Assembly (NCBI GenBank): GCA_023428085.1
Contig: JAEYZK010000093.1
Coordinates: forward strand, 1 to 14,874
Direction of reading: 5' to 3'
DNA: 14,874 bases
Origin: Pseudomonadota bacterium
GTDB taxonomy: Bacteria; Myxococcota; Myxococcia; Myxococcales; Anaeromyxobacteraceae
Shown one piece after another: positions 8,745 to 14,718 of the stretch (position 1 is the stretch's first letter; each line of letters starts with the position of its first letter). The position numbers were made by a program, and so were the translations under genes. A model generated the notes under the pieces. It searched no databases. It was given only the letters and a program-made list of their open reading frames with translations, and was not told the origin of the DNA.

Positions 8745-9152
8745 GTGGAAGATCCGCACGACCACCCGGCCGACGCGCCCTGCCCCGCCACCTGCCCCGG
8801 ATGGTCGCAGGGGGCGCTCGAGCTGTTCGCGCTGCGGCGTCGCTACGCCGAGATGCTCGAGGCCTGCCGCGCGGCGACGGTGATCGAGTGCGTGATCGTC
8901 GCGCCCGCCGCGCCGGGCGTGGTGCTCCCCGAGTACCTCCAGGAGGAGGAGCTCGTGCGCGTGAACCTCGTCGTCGGGCGCGACACGCCCGAGGTGCTGC
9001 TCGACGAGTGGGGGATCCGCTGCAACCTGACGTTCCGCAGCCGCAGGTTCGACTGCGCGTTCCCCTGGCCGTCGATCCTCGCCGGCATCCTCAAGCCGCC
9101 GGAGCGCAAGCGCCCGCGGTTCGGCGTCATCCAGGGCGGCAAGAAGGAATGA
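8745..9152 (+). CDS. sspB: SspB-like ClpXP adaptor protein (stringent starvation protein B family)
   Basis: With the GTG start at 8745 this is 135 aa. The core (about residues 47-115) follows the SspB fold order: a strand with aPGVvLPEYLQ (58-66), VRVNLVVG (71-78), LDEWGIRCNLTF (86-97), a basic strand FRSRRFDCAFPW, and a final PSILAGIL helix. In known SspB proteins this domain binds substrate tags such as ssrA and the flexible C-terminal tail docks on ClpX. Here the tail is short and basic (PPERKRPRFGVIQGGKKE). The helix ALRRRYAEMLEACRA precedes the core as expected. The N-terminal 30 residues contain two cysteines and are not family-typical, so the true start is uncertain; no Shine-Dalgarno is visible. 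It is the only plus-strand gene after 2.4 kb and lies 400 bp from tig-clpP-clpX. Family identification is by pattern recognition and moderately sure. Confidence 0.7.
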   Translation: MEDPHDHPADAPCPATCPGWSQGALELFALRRRYAEMLEACRAATVIECVIVAPAAPGVVLPEYLQEEELVRVNLVVGRDTPEVLLDEWGIRCNLTFRSRRFDCAFPWPSILAGILKPPERKRPRFGVIQGGKKE

Positions 9153-9155
9153 AAA

Positions 9156-9181
9156 AAGCCCGCCGGCGGACCGGCGGGCTT
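9156..9181. terminator. Bidirectional intrinsic terminator shared by sspB and tRNA-Lys
   Basis: Eleven-pair arms AAGCCCGCCGG (9156-9166) and CCGGCGGGCTT (9171-9181) flank the tetraloop CGGA. On the left a six-A run (9152-9157) becomes a U-run for minus-strand transcripts leaving tRNA-Lys; on the right TTCGTT serves the plus-strand gene, whose stop codon it touches. This is the clearest intrinsic terminator in the window. Confidence 0.9.
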
Positions 9182-9184
9182 CGT

Positions 9185-9257
9185 TGAGCGCAGAAGGAAT
9201 CGAACCTTCAACCTATGGATTAAGAGTCCATTGCTCTGCCAGTTGAGCTATGCGCCC
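9185..9257 (-). tRNA. tRNA-Lys (anticodon CUU)
   Basis: The acceptor stem GGGCGCA/TGCGCTC contains one G-U pair, and the discriminator is A. The anticodon stem-loop ATGGA-CTCTTAA-TCCAT gives CUU (9222-9224). The T-arm is GAAGG-TTCGATT-CCTTC. CCA is not encoded. It has its own promoter at 9287-9315 and a strong terminator directly downstream. Confidence 0.95.
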
Positions 9258-9261
9258 GTGC

Positions 9262-9281
9262 ACCCTCGGTCGCCCGAGGGT
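9262..9281 (-). other. Hairpin in the tRNA-Lys leader
   Basis: ACCCTCGG and CCGAGGGT pair perfectly around TCGC, between the -10 box and the 5' end of tRNA-Lys. The predicted transcription start (about 9280) falls at its edge, so the transcript would begin with this stem, four nt before the mature tRNA. It may guide 5' processing. Confidence 0.45.
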
Positions 9282-9286
9282 CGCGG

Positions 9287-9315
9287 TTTGTAGCAGCGGA
9301 ACGGCGAGGTGTCAA
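9287..9315 (-). promoter_or_regulatory. Sigma-70 promoter of tRNA-Lys
   Basis: On the minus strand, consensus TTGACA (9310-9315) is followed after 17 nt by TACAAA (9287-9292). It lies between tRNA-Arg(UCU) and tRNA-Lys, giving a leader of about 23 nt. It is the best promoter match in the window. Confidence 0.8.
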
Positions 9316-9339
9316 CGTCAGTTCCAGCCCCAGCACCAG

Positions 9340-9413
9340 CACGCCCGGAGGGACTCGAACCCCCGACCCGCGGCTTAGAAGGCCGCCGCTCTGTCCAGCT
9401 GAGCTACGGGCGC
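9340..9413 (-). tRNA. tRNA-Arg (anticodon UCU)
   Basis: The acceptor stem is GCGCCCG/CGGGCGT with a terminal G-U pair, and the discriminator is G. The anticodon stem-loop GCGGC-CTTCTAA-GCCGC gives UCU (9377-9379). The T-arm is GGGGG-TTCGAGT-CCCTC. CCA is not encoded. It differs at only five positions from tRNA-Arg(UCG) at 9614-9687, so the two arose by duplication and anticodon change. Confidence 0.95.
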
Positions 9414-9430
9414 GAATCGTGGAAACTCTC

Positions 9431-9519
9431 GGATCACCCTGCGAGCGCAGGTCCAGGCGGGAGCCTGGACCGGAGCGAGCCGGGGGGCTCGGGGGGGCCG
9501 ATCCTCGGCCCCCCCGTAT
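9431..9519 (-). repeat. Structured intergenic repeat, copy B
   Basis: About 89 bp, the inverted counterpart of copy A (8512-8597). It keeps the GGGGGGGCC/GGCCCCCCC stem with a longer loop, the GAGCCCCCC run, a dyad GGTCCAGGC/GCCTGGACC, CTGCGCTCGCAG, and a terminal GATCC. The second dyad shows a paired C-G to T-A change relative to copy A. It fills most of the spacer between tRNA-His and tRNA-Arg(UCU), starting 9 nt past the end of tRNA-His. Confidence 0.75.
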
Positions 9520-9528
9520 CAACAGCAG

Positions 9529-9602
9529 GGTGAGTAAGGGGGCTCGAACCCCTAACCCCCGGATCCACAGTCCAGTGCTCTACCGATTGAGCTATACTCA
9601 CC
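9529..9602 (-). tRNA. tRNA-His (anticodon GUG)
   Basis: The acceptor stem is GTGAGTA/TACTCAC. The coordinates include the extra 5' G (G-1, position 9602), which pairs with discriminator C73 (9529), the hallmark of histidine tRNA. The anticodon loop CTGTGGA gives GUG (9566-9568). The T-arm is AGGGG-TTCGAGC-CCCCT. CCA is not encoded. It begins 11 nt after tRNA-Arg(UCG), so the two are cotranscribed. Confidence 0.95.
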
Positions 9603-9613
9603 GTAAAACTTGG

Positions 9614-9687
<74 letters not shown>

Positions 9688-9734
9688 TCGAGACAACCGT
9701 GCGCGAACTCCACGCTGTTCCGTTCTGTCAAAGA

Positions 9735-9808
9735 TCGGGGCGGCGGGATTCGGACCCGCGACCTCCTGCGCCCAAGGCAGGCGCGCTACCAGGCTGCGCT
9801 ACGCCCCG
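9735..9808 (-). tRNA. tRNA-Pro (anticodon UGG)
   Basis: The acceptor stem is CGGGGCG/CGCCCCG with discriminator A, beginning with C1 as is usual for bacterial proline tRNA. The anticodon stem-loop CCTGC-CTTGGGC-GCAGG gives UGG (9772-9774). The T-arm is GCGGG-TCCGAAT-CCCGC. CCA is not encoded. First tRNA of the minus-strand cluster, with a good promoter 45 nt upstream. Confidence 0.95.
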
Positions 9809-9852
9809 GAAGCGAGGGCACTTTCGGCCCAGGGCGTCTCCGAGAACGCCCG

Positions 9853-9881
9853 TCTGTAGCGGACCGGCGGCCCCGCGTCAA
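9853..9881 (-). promoter_or_regulatory. Sigma-70 promoter of the tRNA-Pro-Arg-His(-Arg) operon
   Basis: On the minus strand, TTGACG (9876-9881) is followed after 17 nt by TACAGA (9853-9858). The -35 box overlaps the rdgB stop codon. The predicted start near 9846 leaves a leader of about 38 nt before tRNA-Pro. A stem GGGCGT/ACGCCC (9832-9851) straddles the start site. Confidence 0.7.
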
Positions 9882-10582
9882 GGCCCGCGCACGAGGCCCG
9901 CGAGGACCGGCACGAGCTGCCGGAACGCCTCGCCGCGGTGCGAGATGGCGTCCTTCTCCTCTGCTCCGAGCTCGGCCATGGTCCGCTCTGCCGCACCTGG
10001 GGCCACCGCCGTCACGAACAGCGGGTCGTAGCCGAACCCACCCGTCCCCCGGCGGGCGTGCCCGATGCGACCGCGGCAGCGGCCGACGACCGACGCGACC
10101 ACGGCGCCGTCGGGGCGGGCGAGGCAGAGGACCGCCTGGTACTCCGCGCCGCGCCGCTCGTCCGGCAGGCCCGCGAGCGCCCGCAGGAGCTTGTCGTTGT
10201 TCCGCTCGTCCTGCGCCGCGCGCCCCGCCACGGGGCCGAGCTCGGCGGCGGCGCCCTCGGCGAGGTCGCAGACGGGGCTCGCCGGCGCGCCCTCGGGCTC
10301 GAGCTCCGACCAGCGCGCCGAGTGGACGCCGGGCGCACCGCCGAGCGCGTCCACGCAGAGGCCGGAGTCGTCCGCGAGCGTGAGGTGGCCCGACCACCGC
10401 GCCCAGGCGACCGCCTTCTTCTCCGCGTTCGCGGCGAACGTGGCCCCGTCCTCGACCACCTCGGGGAGCGGGGCGGCGAGGTCCTCAGGCCCGAGGACGC
10501 GGAGCGGCAGCCCCGCCACGAGGCGCCGGAGCTCGCGCAGCTTGCCGGGGTTGGTCGTGCCGAAGAGCACCGTCGCGTTCAT
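9878..10582 (-). CDS. rdgB: RdgB/HAM1-type XTP/dITP diphosphatase
   Basis: This enzyme hydrolyses non-canonical purine triphosphates (dITP, XTP) to monophosphates, keeping them out of nucleic acids. Family motifs are present: TNPGK (10-14), DDSGL (71-75), GVHSARW (86-91), GFGYDPLF (182-189) and SHRGEA (214-219). The product is 234 aa, while the E. coli enzyme is 197. The excess is mainly an Ala/Glu-rich insertion at about residues 93-126, between SARW and ERNNDKLL. The ATG at 10582 overlaps the rph stop as ATGA, indicating translational coupling; rph-rdgB is a common bacterial pair. The stop codon overlaps the -35 box of the tRNA operon. Confidence 0.93.
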   Translation of the reverse strand: MNATVLFGTTNPGKLRELRRLVAGLPLRVLGPEDLAAPLPEVVEDGATFAANAEKKAVAWARWSGHLTLADDSGLCVDALGGAPGVHSARWSELEPEGAPASPVCDLAEGAAAELGPVAGRAAQDERNNDKLLRALAGLPDERRGAEYQAVLCLARPDGAVVASVVGRCRGRIGHARRGTGGFGYDPLFVTAVAPGAAERTMAELGAEEKDAISHRGEAFRQLVPVLAGLVRGP

Positions 10583-11292
10583 CTCAACGCCGCGGCCTGG
10601 AGCTGGGTCAGGGTCGCGATCCCTTCCAGCGCCGCCTCCAGCATGCGATCGAGATCGCCGCGCGGGAACGGCTTCCCCTCGGCCGTGCCCTGCACCTCGA
10701 CGAGCTCGCCCTGCCCCGTCGCGACCACGTTCATGTCCACCTCGGCGGTGGAGTCCTCGCCGTAGTCGAGATCGAGCTGGACCTCGCCCTTCACGATGCC
10801 GACGGAGACCGCGGCGATGCTGCGCCGCAGGGGGTCGTGCGCGAAGGGCTTCCGCTTCGCGAGCGTCCGGACGGCGAGCGCGAGCGCGACGTAGCCGCCG
10901 GTGACGGCCGCCGTCCGCGTGCCGCCGTCGGCCTGGAGCACGTCGCAGTCGAGGGTGATCGTGCGCGGGCCGAGCGCGCGGAGGTCGATCGCCGCGCGGA
11001 GCGCGCGCCCGACGAGGCGCTGGATCTCCAGCGTCCGCCCGCCCTGCTTCCCGCGCGCGGCCTCGCGCTGCATCCGCTCGTGGGTCGAGCGCGGGAGCAT
11101 GCCGTACTCGGCGGTCACCCACCCGGCGCCCGTCCCGTAGACGTGGGGCGGAACCTTGTCGTCGAGGGAGGCCGTGCAGAGCACGTGCGTGTCCCCGAAG
11201 CGGGCCAGGCAGGAGCCCTCGGCGTGCTTCGCGATGCCGGGCTCGAGGAGGATCTTGCGCAGCTCGCGCGGGCCGCGACCGTTCGTTCGCAT
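10579..11292 (-). CDS. rph: RNase PH, phosphorolytic tRNA 3'-exoribonuclease
   Basis: RNase PH trims nucleotides after the CCA site of tRNA precursors using phosphate. The product is 237 aa, the usual length. Recognisable elements: MRTNGR start, GRTLEIQRL with R86, the phosphate-binding GGTRTAAV (123-130, R126), and the acidic LDLDYGEDSTAEVDMNVV with D180 and D186. The ATG at 11292 is chosen over an in-frame GTG at 11310 because RNase PH starts with MRxxGR. There is no Shine-Dalgarno; GCTAAT lies 10 nt upstream and could be a -10 box. It overlaps rdgB by 4 nt. Confidence 0.95.
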   Translation of the reverse strand: MRTNGRGPRELRKILLEPGIAKHAEGSCLARFGDTHVLCTASLDDKVPPHVYGTGAGWVTAEYGMLPRSTHERMQREAARGKQGGRTLEIQRLVGRALRAAIDLRALGPRTITLDCDVLQADGGTRTAAVTGGYVALALAVRTLAKRKPFAHDPLRRSIAAVSVGIVKGEVQLDLDYGEDSTAEVDMNVVATGQGELVEVQGTAEGKPFPRGDLDRMLEAALEGIATLTQLQAAALR

Positions 11293-11302
11293 GGCCGGCG
11301 GG

Positions 11303-11308
11303 ATTAGC
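11303..11308 (-). promoter_or_regulatory. Weak -10-like GCTAAT before rph
   Basis: GCTAAT matches four of six -10 positions and ends 10 nt before the rph ATG, in a place where a ribosome site would be expected but is absent. No -35 match is seen. Confidence 0.25.
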
Positions 11309-11414
11309 ACGGGGACCCGGCCGGCGCCACGGTCTTTCCCGTGAAAGGTCCTGCGTCCCCGCCGGCTCCTCCTCGAGCTCGGGCTCGTTCACGGGGAGCG
11401 GCGCTCCGCGCCGC

Positions 11415-12203
11415 TCACCTCCGGACCTTGCGCGCCTCCTGCCCGTACGCCAGGACGGCCTCGGCGACGGCCCCGGCGATCCGGTCCTGGTACGCGCGCG
11501 TGACGAGGAGCTTCGACTCGTGCTCGTGCGAGATGAAGCCGAGCTCGAGGAGCACCGCCGGCACGCGCGCGCCGGCGAGGACGTAGAACGGCGCCTGCTT
11601 CACGCCGCGGTCCTGCGCGCCGAGCCGCGCCACGAGCCTCTCCTGGAGCCCGTACGCGAGGCGCGAGGCGGCGGCGAGGCTGTCCGCGTCGGAGAGGTCG
11701 GAGAGGATCGACGCCACCGGGTCGTTCGGGTCCACCGCGTCCTCCCCCGCGAGCCGGTCGGCGTTCTCGCGCGCGGCGACCGCGGAGGCGTGCGTGTCCG
11801 AGGCGTCGGCCGAGAGGAAGTACGTCTCGACGCCGGCGTGGCGCGCGCGGCCCTCGGCGGTCGCCATGGAGTTGAGGTGGATGGAGAGGAACACGTCGGC
11901 GCCGATCGCGTTGGCGATCGCGGGCCGGTTGGCGAGGGGGACCGAGAGATCGCCGGCGCGCGTGAGGACCACCTTCACCCCGCGCTTGCGGAGCTCGGCG
12001 CCGATCCGCTGCGCGATCTGGAGCGTGAGGTCCTTCTCCTTCAACCCCGCAGGCGAGAGCGCCCCGTCTGCCTCGCCGCCGTGGCCCGGGTCGAGCACGA
12101 CGAGGAAGCGCGGCGCCGCCGCCGGCTTCGAGAGCTTGGCCGGGACCGGCGCCGCGGCGGCGACGGCGACGGCGACGAGCGCGGCGGCGAGCGGGGCGAG
12201 CAT
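11415..12203 (-). CDS. Periplasmic N-acetylmuramoyl-L-alanine amidase (Amidase_3)
   Basis: This zinc enzyme cleaves the bond between N-acetylmuramic acid and the stem peptide of peptidoglycan, typically for cell separation. The product is 262 aa. A hydrophobic N-terminus (about residues 1-22, ending APVPA) looks like a signal peptide, although it lacks basic residues at the very start. The catalytic domain runs from about residue 32 to the end: zinc ligands H41 (LDPGHGG), E56 (LKEKDLT) and H109 (SIHLNS), and the catalytic glutamate E220 (LLELGFISH). There is no AMIN targeting domain, unlike AmiC of E. coli. No Shine-Dalgarno precedes the ATG, but an extended -10 element does. The stop lies 122 nt before rph, which may have its own promoter. 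Confidence 0.92.
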   Translation of the reverse strand: MLAPLAAALVAVAVAAAAPVPAKLSKPAAAPRFLVVLDPGHGGEADGALSPAGLKEKDLTLQIAQRIGAELRKRGVKVVLTRAGDLSVPLANRPAIANAIGADVFLSIHLNSMATAEGRARHAGVETYFLSADASDTHASAVAARENADRLAGEDAVDPNDPVASILSDLSDADSLAAASRLAYGLQERLVARLGAQDRGVKQAPFYVLAGARVPAVLLELGFISHEHESKLLVTRAYQDRIAGAVAEAVLAYGQEARKVRR

Positions 12204-12212
12204 GCGGGCGCG

Positions 12213-12221
12213 ATCTTAGCA
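12213..12221 (-). promoter_or_regulatory. Extended -10 element TGCTAAGAT before the amidase gene
   Basis: On the minus strand TG-C-TAAGAT ends 9 nt before the ATG at 12203. The TG dinucleotide fits the extended -10 class, which tolerates a poor -35; none is visible. Transcription would start within about two nt of the ATG. Confidence 0.45.
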
Positions 12222-12296
12222 GACCGGCCAGGGCACGGCTGCGCGCCCGCCGGCATACCCTCACGCACCTGCCGTCCTGCGGGAGCTGCACCCCTC

Positions 12297-12315
12297 CCCC
12301 GCGCCGCGCGCGGGG
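12297..12315 (-). terminator. GC hairpin after the TPR gene
   Basis: CCCCGCG (12297-12303) pairs with CGCGGGG (12309-12315) around five bases, 11 nt past the stop of the TPR gene. No U-run follows, so it is only a weak terminator candidate. Confidence 0.3.
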
Positions 12316-12326
12316 CCCCCACCGAC

Positions 12327-13025
12327 TCACGCACCCGCCGACTGGAGATACAGCTCGGCGCTCCGGTTCCCCGGCGACATCTCCAGCACGGTCCTCCAGT
12401 GCTGGATGGCCTCGTCGCGCCGCCCGGCGGCGAGCAGGGCGAGGCCGAGGTGGAGGCGGGCGGGGATGTACTGCGGGTTCTGGCGGACCACCTCGCCGTA
12501 CTCGGCGATCGCCGCCTCGCGCTCGCCCGCGTCGCGGAGCGCACCGGCGAGCTTGCATCGGATGTCGGCGAACGAGGGGCCCAGCGCGAGCGCGCGGCGG
12601 TACTCGGCGATCGCCTCGGCGTACAGGCCCGAGGAGAGGTAGACGTCGCCGATGTCGGCGTACATGTTCGCGAGCTTGCCCTGGACGTAGCGATCGAGCT
12701 TCCCGTGCGACGCCCCGGACCGCGAGAGCGCGTGGCGGTACGTCTCCTGCGCCTCCTTGTAGCGGCCCGTGTCGTTGTACGTGACGGCCAGGTTGAGGGC
12801 GGCGTCGGTGTATCCGGGGTTCAGCCGGAGCGCGGCCTCGAAGGCCCGGAGCGCCTTCTGGTACTGCCCCTGGTCGTGATAGATGACGCCGAGCATGTTG
12901 TAGACGTCGGCGAACGACTGGTTCTGCTCGACGACCTCGGTGAGATACTGCTCGGCGAGGCCGTACTCCTTCTTCAGGTAGTACCCGCGGCCCAGCTCGA
13001 ACGCCTGCTTCAACGGGTCGTTCAT
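12327..13025 (-). CDS. Tetratricopeptide-repeat protein
   Basis: This is a 232-aa protein made almost wholly of TPR units, helical pairs that mediate protein-protein contacts. About six can be laid out: 5-36, 39-72, 73-106, 118-152, 153-186 and 187-220, with repeating signatures such as YxxAxxxFxxALxLxP and NMLGVIYHDQGQYQKAL. There is no signal peptide or membrane helix, so it is probably cytoplasmic. The insert between repeats three and four (SRSGASHGKLDRYVQ) is polar. The ATG at 13025 has GAGG seven nt from the ATG. The partner is unknown; it sits between an envelope amidase and a BamD-like operon, suggesting but not proving an envelope-related role. Confidence 0.9.
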   Translation of the reverse strand: MNDPLKQAFELGRGYYLKKEYGLAEQYLTEVVEQNQSFADVYNMLGVIYHDQGQYQKALRAFEAALRLNPGYTDAALNLAVTYNDTGRYKEAQETYRHALSRSGASHGKLDRYVQGKLANMYADIGDVYLSSGLYAEAIAEYRRALALGPSFADIRCKLAGALRDAGEREAAIAEYGEVVRQNPQYIPARLHLGLALLAAGRRDEAIQHWRTVLEMSPGNRSAELYLQSAGA

Positions 13026-13127
13026 GGCACCTCACGGTGGACGGCGCGCGCCGGGCGTCGGCCGCGGGCCTCACGTTGCGGGCGGCAGGCTACAGGAAAA
13101 CGGGCCGACGTCCCAGGGCGCGCCCCC

Positions 13128-13883
13128 TCACAACCCGTCGAGAAACACCCACCGGCCCTCCGCCCGCGCGAGCCGGTAGACCGCGCGCCGGCGCTCCGGC
13201 GCGCCCTCCGCGCCGGGGAGCTCGAGGTCCTCGCCGACCGACGCCCGCTCGCGCTCGACGCGGATCTGCCAGGCCCGCACGCGCGCGGCCGAGGGCGCGC
13301 GGTACGCCTCCGCGAGGCGCGCCGCCAGCGCCGTCCGTCCGCCCTCGCCCTCGTAGGCCGGCGCGGCCAGGCGGAGCGCCGCCTCGGGGTCGGCCGCGGC
13401 CGCGGCGTCGGCCCGGCGGAACAGCGCGGTCAGCACCCCGCGCAGGTTCGCGAACTGCTCGCCGTCCGCGCACCACCGGGCCGATCGGCAGGGCGCCATC
13501 GAGAACGCCTCCCGGCCCACGTAGCCGAGCGACGTCTCCCCGCGCGGCCAGGCCACCTGCCCCTGGGCCTCGACCACCGCGAGGACCTGCGCGTGGCCTT
13601 CGTCCGCCGACACCGTCACGTCGCGGAAGGCGACGGGATCGAGCGCGATCCGGCCGCCCGCCTGGAAGCCGTAGGCGTCGTCCACGGCCGCGCGCCGCTG
13701 CGCCGCGAGCGCCGCCTTGACCTGCGCCCCGGCGCTCGCCGCGGCGGTCGCGAGCCCCGGGTCGAGGAGCGCGCCGCCGAACCGCCAGAGCACGAGGATC
13801 GCGAGGGCGACCGCCGCCAGCGGCACGAGGTGCGGCGCGCCGAGCCGCCGTCGATCCGCTCCGCGCTCAGCGGAGCGACTCAA
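13128..13883 (-). CDS. Membrane-anchored protein of unknown function
   Basis: This encodes 251 aa. A basic N-terminus is followed by one hydrophobic segment (about residues 17-34, VPLAAVALAILVLW), so the bulk is probably periplasmic, anchored by its N-terminus. The soluble part has two cysteines (C132, C138) that could form a disulfide. Its end (RRAVYRLARAEGRWVFLDGL) resembles the last strands of NTF2/SnoaL-like domains, a resemblance only. The TTG start at 13883 lies inside the bamD-like gene (17-nt overlap) and has GGAG seven nt upstream, so coupled translation with that gene is likely. Family not recognised. Confidence 0.75.
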   Translation of the reverse strand: MSRSAERGADRRRLGAPHLVPLAAVALAILVLWRFGGALLDPGLATAAASAGAQVKAALAAQRRAAVDDAYGFQAGGRIALDPVAFRDVTVSADEGHAQVLAVVEAQGQVAWPRGETSLGYVGREAFSMAPCRSARWCADGEQFANLRGVLTALFRRADAAAAADPEAALRLAAPAYEGEGGRTALAARLAEAYRAPSAARVRAWQIRVERERASVGEDLELPGAEGAPERRRAVYRLARAEGRWVFLDGL

Positions 13884-14646
13884 GGAGCTTCTCCGCCTCG
13901 GCGCGCTGGCCGCTCTCCGGGTGCTCCGCGATGAGCCGCTGCAGCGCCTGGCGCGCGAGGAACTTCTGATCGAGCTTCACCTGCGCCCGCGCGAGCTTCC
14001 AGAGCGCGGTGCCGGCGAGCGGCGACTCCGGGAACCGCTCCACGAGCCCCTTGTAGCGGCCCGCCGCCCCGGCCCAGTGCTCGCGCTTGGCGTAGTAGTC
14101 GCCGGCGTACAGCTCGCGCTTCGCGAGCAGGTTCTCGGCCTCCGCGAGCGCCTTCCTGGCCTCGGGGACCCACTTCGACGAGGGGCGCTTCTCGAGGAAC
14201 GCGCGGAGCACGGTCACCGCCTTCTCGGTCTCCGCCTGGTCCTTCTCCTCGAGCGGCGGCAGGAGGAAGAAGTCGTGCGGCGCGGCCTTCGCGTGGGCGA
14301 GCCCGGCGCGGAACTCGGCATAGTCGAGCTCGTCGGAGGTGGGGTGATCCTTCTGGAAGGCCTCGTACGCCTCGGCGGCCTCGAGGAACCGCCCGTCGGC
14401 GAACTTCACGTCGGCGAGCCGCAGCCCCGCCTCCGCGCTCACCTTCGAGTACGGGTACTTCGCCTTCACGTACTCGAAGAACCGGACGGCCTCGGGGTAG
14501 TTCTTCTCGCGGAGCTCGTCGAGGCCCTTCTGGTAGTTCTCCTCCGCGGTCGTGCCGAGCCGCAGCGCGCCGGCGACCGTGGTGTGCTTCGTGGCGCAGG
14601 CGGCGAGCAGGAGGGCGAGCGGGAGGGCGAGGAGGACGCGGCGCAT
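13867..14646 (-). CDS. bamD: BamD-like outer-membrane assembly lipoprotein
   Basis: BamD is the essential lipoprotein of the BAM complex that inserts beta-barrel proteins into the outer membrane. The product is 259 aa. The N-terminus is a lipoprotein signal with lipobox LAAC and lipidated C17. TPR-like helical repeats follow, with the characteristic opening NYQKGLDELREKNYPEAVRFFEYVKAKYPYSKVS (about 37-70), a second unit near 73-107, and further units to the C-terminus (RFPESPLAGTALWKLAR, HPESGQRAEAEKLLESL). The spacing of the NYPEAVRFFEYVKAKYPYS unit matches BamD/YfiO. No Shine-Dalgarno precedes the ATG; an extended -10 does. It is translationally overlapped by the next gene. A generic YbgF/TolA-type TPR lipoprotein is the main alternative. 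Confidence 0.85.
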   Translation of the reverse strand: MRRVLLALPLALLLAACATKHTTVAGALRLGTTAEENYQKGLDELREKNYPEAVRFFEYVKAKYPYSKVSAEAGLRLADVKFADGRFLEAAEAYEAFQKDHPTSDELDYAEFRAGLAHAKAAPHDFFLLPPLEEKDQAETEKAVTVLRAFLEKRPSSKWVPEARKALAEAENLLAKRELYAGDYYAKREHWAGAAGRYKGLVERFPESPLAGTALWKLARAQVKLDQKFLARQALQRLIAEHPESGQRAEAEKLLESLR

Positions 14647-14655
14647 GGGGCGCCG

Positions 14656-14664
14656 AACATACCA
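14656..14664 (-). promoter_or_regulatory. Extended -10 element TGGTATGTT before the bamD-like gene
   Basis: On the minus strand TG-G-TATGTT ends 9 nt before the ATG at 14646, between the recX-like stop and bamD. There is no Shine-Dalgarno and no -35 match. It has the same placement as the element before the amidase gene. Confidence 0.4.
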
Positions 14665-14718
14665 AGGCCCCGGGTTTCGGGCACCTGGGTTCGGGCGGGC
14701 ACGGGGTGCAGGAGCGGA

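Noticed and set aside
9832..9851. Six-pair hairpin after rdgB as a terminator
   Set aside because: It has no U-run and straddles the predicted transcription start of the tRNA operon, so a terminator role is not supported.
11520..13934. Plus-strand open frame of 804 codons over the amidase, TPR and downstream genes
   Set aside because: It runs opposite four coherent genes, shows only low-complexity R/A/E/V sequence and has no family motif.
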